From positions 310,001-374,000 of the forward strand of contig CAXKVR010000036.1 of NCBI GenBank assembly GCA_964058845.1: a stretch of DNA of 64,000 nucleotides. The letters are read 5' to 3'. Made by a program: the position numbers and the translations under genes. How positions within the stretch are numbered: position 1 is the first letter of the stretch; the number at the start of each line of letters is the position of its first letter. Below the pieces are notes generated by a model, which searched no databases, was not told the DNA's origin, and saw only the letters and a program-made list of their open reading frames with translations. Below, one piece after another: positions 57,043-64,000 of the stretch. The DNA is from Carex sylvatica. Its lineage: Eukaryota; Streptophyta; Magnoliopsida; Poales; Cyperaceae.

Positions 57043-57064
57043 CTCTCTCTCTCTCTCTCTCTCT
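57043..57064. repeat. (CT)n microsatellite
   Basis: An uninterrupted run of about 11 CT units in an intron of the TrmO-like pseudogene, 10 bp after the exon ending at 57,033. Confidence 0.85.
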
Positions 57065-57920
57065 ATCTAAGCAAACTTTGTATGTTATGATAAAAAAAAG
57101 AACAAAGAAAAAAGCTTTCTGAAGGAAACAAATTATTTTATATTGTCATAATATCTCTTTCAGTTTGACCTCTCTCTTCAATTAAATTTTGATCTGTTTG
57201 TGCAACAGCCAGTACTCGACATTGAACCCTCGGTGAAAGGTGTAACTGTTCCTAGTTGGGTACAGGTTTGCTTTTCGGCAAATTTGTTTTTGGAATATAA
57301 TGTCTCATTGACCCCTCTTGAAGTCATGTTCCTCTTTTTAATGTTTTTATAGCATCACCTTTAGTTCAGACTTTGTTTCTTCCCTCTCCACTTGCTGGGC
57401 TCATGTGGTAGGCAACCCCTTTATCTACAACACAATGTTAATTTTTCCTATGGTATCTACCAACAGATATTAATTATTCGAGGAAACGGCAAATTGAATA
57501 AATGTGTCGGGTGAAATTAATTTACTAAAAAATACATAAATTTCTCTTGTTGTTTTATCTTTTCAGGAAAAGCAATCACAGTACAAATTTTTAGAACAGT
57601 TTCAAGACCTAATAAAGGAGGTTCTAACTTGGGATATTAGGTCAGTTTCGCAACGCACTCGGCCCCACCCTGTAGTTACAAATAAAGGTAGTGATATAGT
57701 TGATGAGGAAACAGAGGAGGCCAATTTCAAAGAAGAGCTTTCCCCCGAAACTGCTAATGCGCTAAATCAAGTGGTGTACCACCTGATCCTTGAAGGCATT
57801 GATGTTTCATACCGAATTGATGAGAACTCGAATGTGGTAGTGGAGAAGGCTAATGTTCACCCTGATTTTTCTAACAGAAGCAGGTACGGTTACTTGGCAC
57901 ACAGAGATAAGGTTAGATAG

Positions 57921-58740
57921 CAAAATTTGTGAACTTTTTGCATAGTTGATTTAATTTTTATTTCTAGTTCCATCAATTAGTTGTTTAACATCAGGTATAA
58001 GTTAAAGCCATGCTTGTATTTTCCGGATTTGCTTTTATACGATAATTTTTATTCATGTGTGAGTGACATGGATATATTCATTAAACTATATTTGCTTTTA
58101 TATGATAATTTTTATTCATGTGGGAGTGACATGGATGTTTAACATCAGGTTTGAGTGACATGGATGTATTCATGTTATCACACAGAGAAAGCCATGCTTG
58201 TATCACACAGAGAAAGCCAGTGCTGTCACTCATTTCACTGATCACACTTAACACATAACTCTTTAGGAAATAAAATGTAGATAATTTCTTTTTTGCTTGG
58301 TTATGGATTTCTTAAATGAACAAGGTTTGGTGCAATTAAACTTGAAATTTGTAATTTACAAAAAGATCTTAGACAACAATATACCAAATAAACTGGCAAA
58401 CACAGAAACACTCCAAGGTAATTGAGCCGAGTTTTGTCCGATTCTCGTAGGCGATGCAGGAAATTGGGAGGGAGAGGGAGAGAAGAGAGGGAGAAGAGAC
58501 AGAAGAGAGGGAGAGGGTCTGTGGACCCGTAATTATTATTAAATGGAGTTAACTTTCCAATTTCAAATATTTTCAAAGATCAAAGGATGATATTGCTTCA
58601 GGATGCGTGCTACAGGTAATTTAAAATAATTGATCTAGTTAAGGCATTTGGGCGGACCCGAACTGAAAATTAGATTTGATTAATTTCAATTCTTTAATTT
58701 GAAACAAGCCTTGGGATTTGTGCTGATTGAACAATGAACG
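57921..58740. other. Intergenic; tandem TTTGCTTTTATA repeat and GA-rich tract
   Basis: ATTTGCTTTTATA(C/T)GATAATT to GAGTGACATGGAT is repeated at about 58,028 and 58,090, with a third partial GAGTGACATGGATGTATTC at 58,152. A GGGAGAGGGAGAGAAGAG tract spans 58,468-58,517. No gene is seen. Confidence 0.5.
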
Positions 58741-58744
58741 GTTG

Positions 58745-59008
58745 AGATTTTCCAAAAGAAACAAATATTCATGGTTGTATATGGTGTGAATTCATTCCGA
58801 CGGGAAGCAAAGAGAATAGTATAAAAATAAAGTTTGTTTATTAACATTAAGTCCCCTTTAAATATCAAGTTTGTTTGATTTTCCAAAAGAAACAAATATC
58901 CATGGTTGTATATGGTGTGAATTCATTCCGACGGGAAGCAAAGGGAATAGTATAAAAATAAAGTTTGTTTATTAACATTAAGTCCCCTTTAAATATCAAG
59001 TTTGTTTA
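58745..59008. repeat. Recent 132-bp tandem duplication
   Basis: GATTTTCCAAAAGAAACAAA begins copies at 58,745 and 58,877. The 132-bp units differ at about two positions (TATTCATGG/TATCCATGG; AAGAGAAT/AAGGGAAT), so the duplication is young compared with others in the window. Confidence 0.9.
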
Positions 59009-59870
59009 ATAAATTCGAATCGATTAGAATATATATACATATATAATTATGTATAAATATTTATTTAACCATACTTCTAGAATTTATAATAAATCGATAT
59101 TTATAAATTTTATAATATTATGTTTTTCAAATATTTCATGTGTTTAATCTCAACTATAACCTCGAATGATTCGATATTAATCATGTATGTTTTTATATAA
59201 ATATTTATCTATTCAATTCTTATATTTTATTTATTTATACGAATCGTATCATTTTATTTTGTTTTTTACTCTTCTTTTCTAAATCTTACGTCTAGTAACG
59301 AATTTTGCGGGTAGTTATAAAAATTATTTTAAGTCTATAATAATAATAATATTTTTAATATACATAATATTATATTTCGTTTATATTTCAAATTTTAGAT
59401 TCATTTCAGATTAATCAGATAATTCTAATCGGTCATTAATTTAGTTAGAACATTTTATTTAATTTAAAGATCAGTTTAGCAATAAATCACGTTTTAAAAT
59501 TTTGGAATATAACAGTAAATACAATATATTGAATAAAATTAAATAGTCTTGTCAAATGTACTAACTAAATAAAATTATTAAATTTGATGCATTGTAAAAG
59601 CTCCATGTAAATGTATGTTTCTACATTATTATTTCGTTCCAACCCAATTATTTCTATGTGTATTCTTGTTTGACTAATTAAATAATTTGACTATATATAT
59701 ATTATAATTTGACTAAAATAATATAGTTTAGAAAATATATAATTAATATATATTTTGAGTTATCTTTAACTAAATATATAATATTTTATATTCCTTTGTA
59801 TTCTACTTAAATACGATTCAATCAGGATACTTGATCAACTTGGAATACTCATATTTTATTTTATTAGTGA
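59009..59870. other. AT-rich sequence without recognised features
   Basis: Very AT-rich, with many short TATATAT tracts. I see no gene or repeat pair. Confidence 0.4.
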
Positions 59871-59879
59871 GTTATATTA

Positions 59880-60122
59880 GTGCAAGAAATGATATTAATA
59901 TTATTTTTGGTGTTTAGTGGGGGTTATTCAAGTTCATCTACGTATGAAGTACAATCAGACTACAATTCAAGTAGTAATCTAGAATTTTCTAGCATATACA
60001 ATCCATATGTTGAATATGAGGATGCTAATAATTATTCATTTGGCACTACATTAATGTCTTTATTTTTTGGCTCTGTACAACAATATATCATCTGTATTTT
60101 AATACAGAGGACGATGAGATAA
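59880..60122 (+). other. Unidentified Ser/Tyr-rich open frame
   Basis: About 80 codons, starting at a TTG/GTG-type position rather than ATG. The stretch GGYSSSSTYEVQSDYNSSSN and IYNPYVEYEDANNYSFG has protein-like low-complexity acidic/Ser/Tyr character. The next 290 bp end in CGATACCGAGTTTTAGAACC then ATG, which looks like a hAT-type terminal repeat. It could be the C-terminal remnant of a decayed hAT transposase. No domain is recognised and no left end was found. Confidence 0.25.
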
Positions 60123-60289
60123 TCCAGCCAACTCGGCATAGCTTCTGACAATAAAAATGTGTTTTATTTGTAATGTTTGTAATACATTATATAATTAGTT
60201 GATTATTTAAGTGTAATATTGTCTTAATTAACATAGTTTTTTTATAAATTATTTTTATAAATTTTTTCTTACTTTTTTGCTACAAAACA

Positions 60290-60412
60290 AGGCTTCCGCC
60301 AAAAAAACCCGAGTTACCGATCCGATTATTCCGATTCCGGCTGATTCATCCGATTCTGATTCCACAATCAAAAATCCGATTCCAATTTCGATACCGAGTT
60401 TTAGAACCATGA
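60290..60412. mobile_element. Candidate hAT element right end
   Basis: Repeated CCGATTCC / CCGATTATTCCG units lead to GAGTTTTAGAACCATG. Read inward this gives CATGGTTCTAAAACTCGG, similar to hAT termini such as CAAGGTTCTAAATAGCG in this window. The matching left end was not found. Confidence 0.4.
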
Positions 60413-60457
60413 TAAAAACTTGATAGTTACTAGCTACTTTTGATTACATATACGTAC

Positions 60458-60629
60458 GTATACGCAACAACAAGGTAGACACTTTTTGCAAGAGAAAAAA
60501 CACATTTATGACGGTACTCCGTCACGAAAAGTACCATCACTAATAGAAAAAACACGTTTATGACAGTATTCTGTCGCGAAAAGTCATTTTTTTACCCTTG
60601 CGAAAAGTGCCTACCTTGTTGTTGTATGC
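60458..60629. mobile_element. Foldback MITE (GCAACAACAAGGTAG arms)
   Basis: GCAACAACAAGGTAGACACTT is mirrored by AAGTGCCTACCTTGTTGTTG. Between them AAAAAACAC(A/G)TTTATGAC is repeated (near 60,498 and 60,547), each with a (C)GTCGCGAAAAGT-like tail. About 170 bp. Confidence 0.65.
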
Positions 60630-60654
60630 TCACCATCTACCTATAATTTGTTTT

Positions 60655-60772
60655 TCCGTGGCTGTCTAGCCTTCCAAATTCCAATATCCATAAAGGACCC
60701 TCCGTTTGGATTTTGAACTTGCAACTTGCCACATAGAGAACACCGCCTTTTACCACTACACCAAATGCTAGT
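60655..60772 (-). mobile_element. tRNA-derived SINE fragment
   Basis: On the minus strand, TTTGGTGTAGTGGTAAAAGG (A-box-like, about 60,750-60,768) is followed by GGCGGTGTTCTCTATGTGGC and, about 45 bp on, GTTCAAAATCC (B-box-like). This arrangement is typical of plant SINE heads derived from a tRNA. The body and tail are not preserved, and the B box is imperfect. Confidence 0.5.
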
Positions 60773-60886
60773 TCTCATTACCTACCCATAATTACTAACT
60801 AAAATAAAAGCCCACAACTTCCACTGATTAATTATAAATACTGCAAAAATGTAAACTGAAATCATGATATCTTATTGGCGATAATT

Positions 60887-64000
<3,114 letters not shown>

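Larger units (their letters stand above)
51141..57920 (+). pseudogene. TrmO-like tRNA methyltransferase gene (TsaA domain), degraded
   Basis: Exon remnants match the plant TrmO/TsaA-domain family, which methylates N6-threonylcarbamoyladenosine-37 of tRNA-Thr. Segments: 51141-51239 (GTPRQPLVVPLA then CILYVFHLNTDLEK), 56786-56878 (VRVPRLKGGKMGVLATRSPH, RPCPIGLSIAK), 56974-57033 (IEAVDGQPILLSGVDLVDGT), 57209-57265 (PVLDIEPSVKGVTVPSWVQ), about 57353-57407 (TFSSDFVSSLSTCW) and 57567-57920 (FQDLIKEVLTWDIRSVSQRT to a TAG). The signature RLKGGKMGVLATRSPHRPC is intact. Damage: the first segment lacks roughly 25 residues and changes frame between its halves; the segment after WVQ is partly missing and off by one base; no N-terminal exons are visible. 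The intron after 51,239 contains the whole gypsy element in antisense. Either this is a pseudogene or, less likely, exon choices differ from mine. Confidence 0.78.

Overview
This is a flowering-plant nuclear contig. It is AT-rich, carries intron-containing genes of plant-specific families (class II trehalose-phosphate synthase, plant mTERF, plant GLR receptor), and most of its length is transposon-derived. I cannot place the species. No bacterial-type operons, tRNA or rRNA genes or CRISPR arrays are present.

Layout. 1-17.4 kb has no gene; it is a patchwork of hAT-type and Mutator-type MITEs, foldback elements and tandem duplications. 17,685-21,793 (+) is a three-exon class II trehalose-6-phosphate synthase/phosphatase-like gene closest to TPS11, apparently intact but lacking the usual N-terminal extension. 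21.8-31.2 kb is intergenic, with MITEs, a 147-bp tandem array and a possible orphan exon. 31,255-32,424 (-) is an intact single-exon mTERF gene with site II (TGGGCY) elements in its promoter. 32.8-34.4 kb holds foldback elements. 34,340-39,538 (+) is a 5'-truncated L1-type LINE with an 11-bp target duplication.

41,230-49,560 is a whole Mutator-like element (MULE). It has ~100-bp terminal inverted repeats, a perfect 10-bp target duplication, and two convergent genes: a plant-mobile-domain (PMD) gene on + and a mudrA-type transposase on -. Both genes end in small exons that look tandemly duplicated, and both carry inactivating changes. This is the most interesting system in the window.

51,141-57,920 (+) is a degraded TrmO-like (TsaA domain) tRNA methyltransferase gene. 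One of its introns contains a 5.2-kb Ty3/gypsy retrotransposon in antisense orientation (51,330-56,518; 421/425-bp LTRs; TSD GGTAC), whose polyprotein is broken by stops and frameshifts. A Tourist-like MITE and a second MITE lie just upstream. 58-60.8 kb holds tandem duplications, a decayed hAT-like end and a tRNA-derived SINE fragment. 60,887 to beyond 64,000 (-) is the 3' half of a glutamate receptor-like (GLR) channel gene, with an unusually short and divergent pore segment and an intron enlarged by a hAT MITE.

The likely functional host genes are TPS, mTERF and possibly GLR; they are not functionally linked. The MULE's two genes belong together as one mobile unit. The nonsense changes proposed in the MULE and gypsy elements all fit G:C to A:T transitions, as expected of methylated, silenced transposons.
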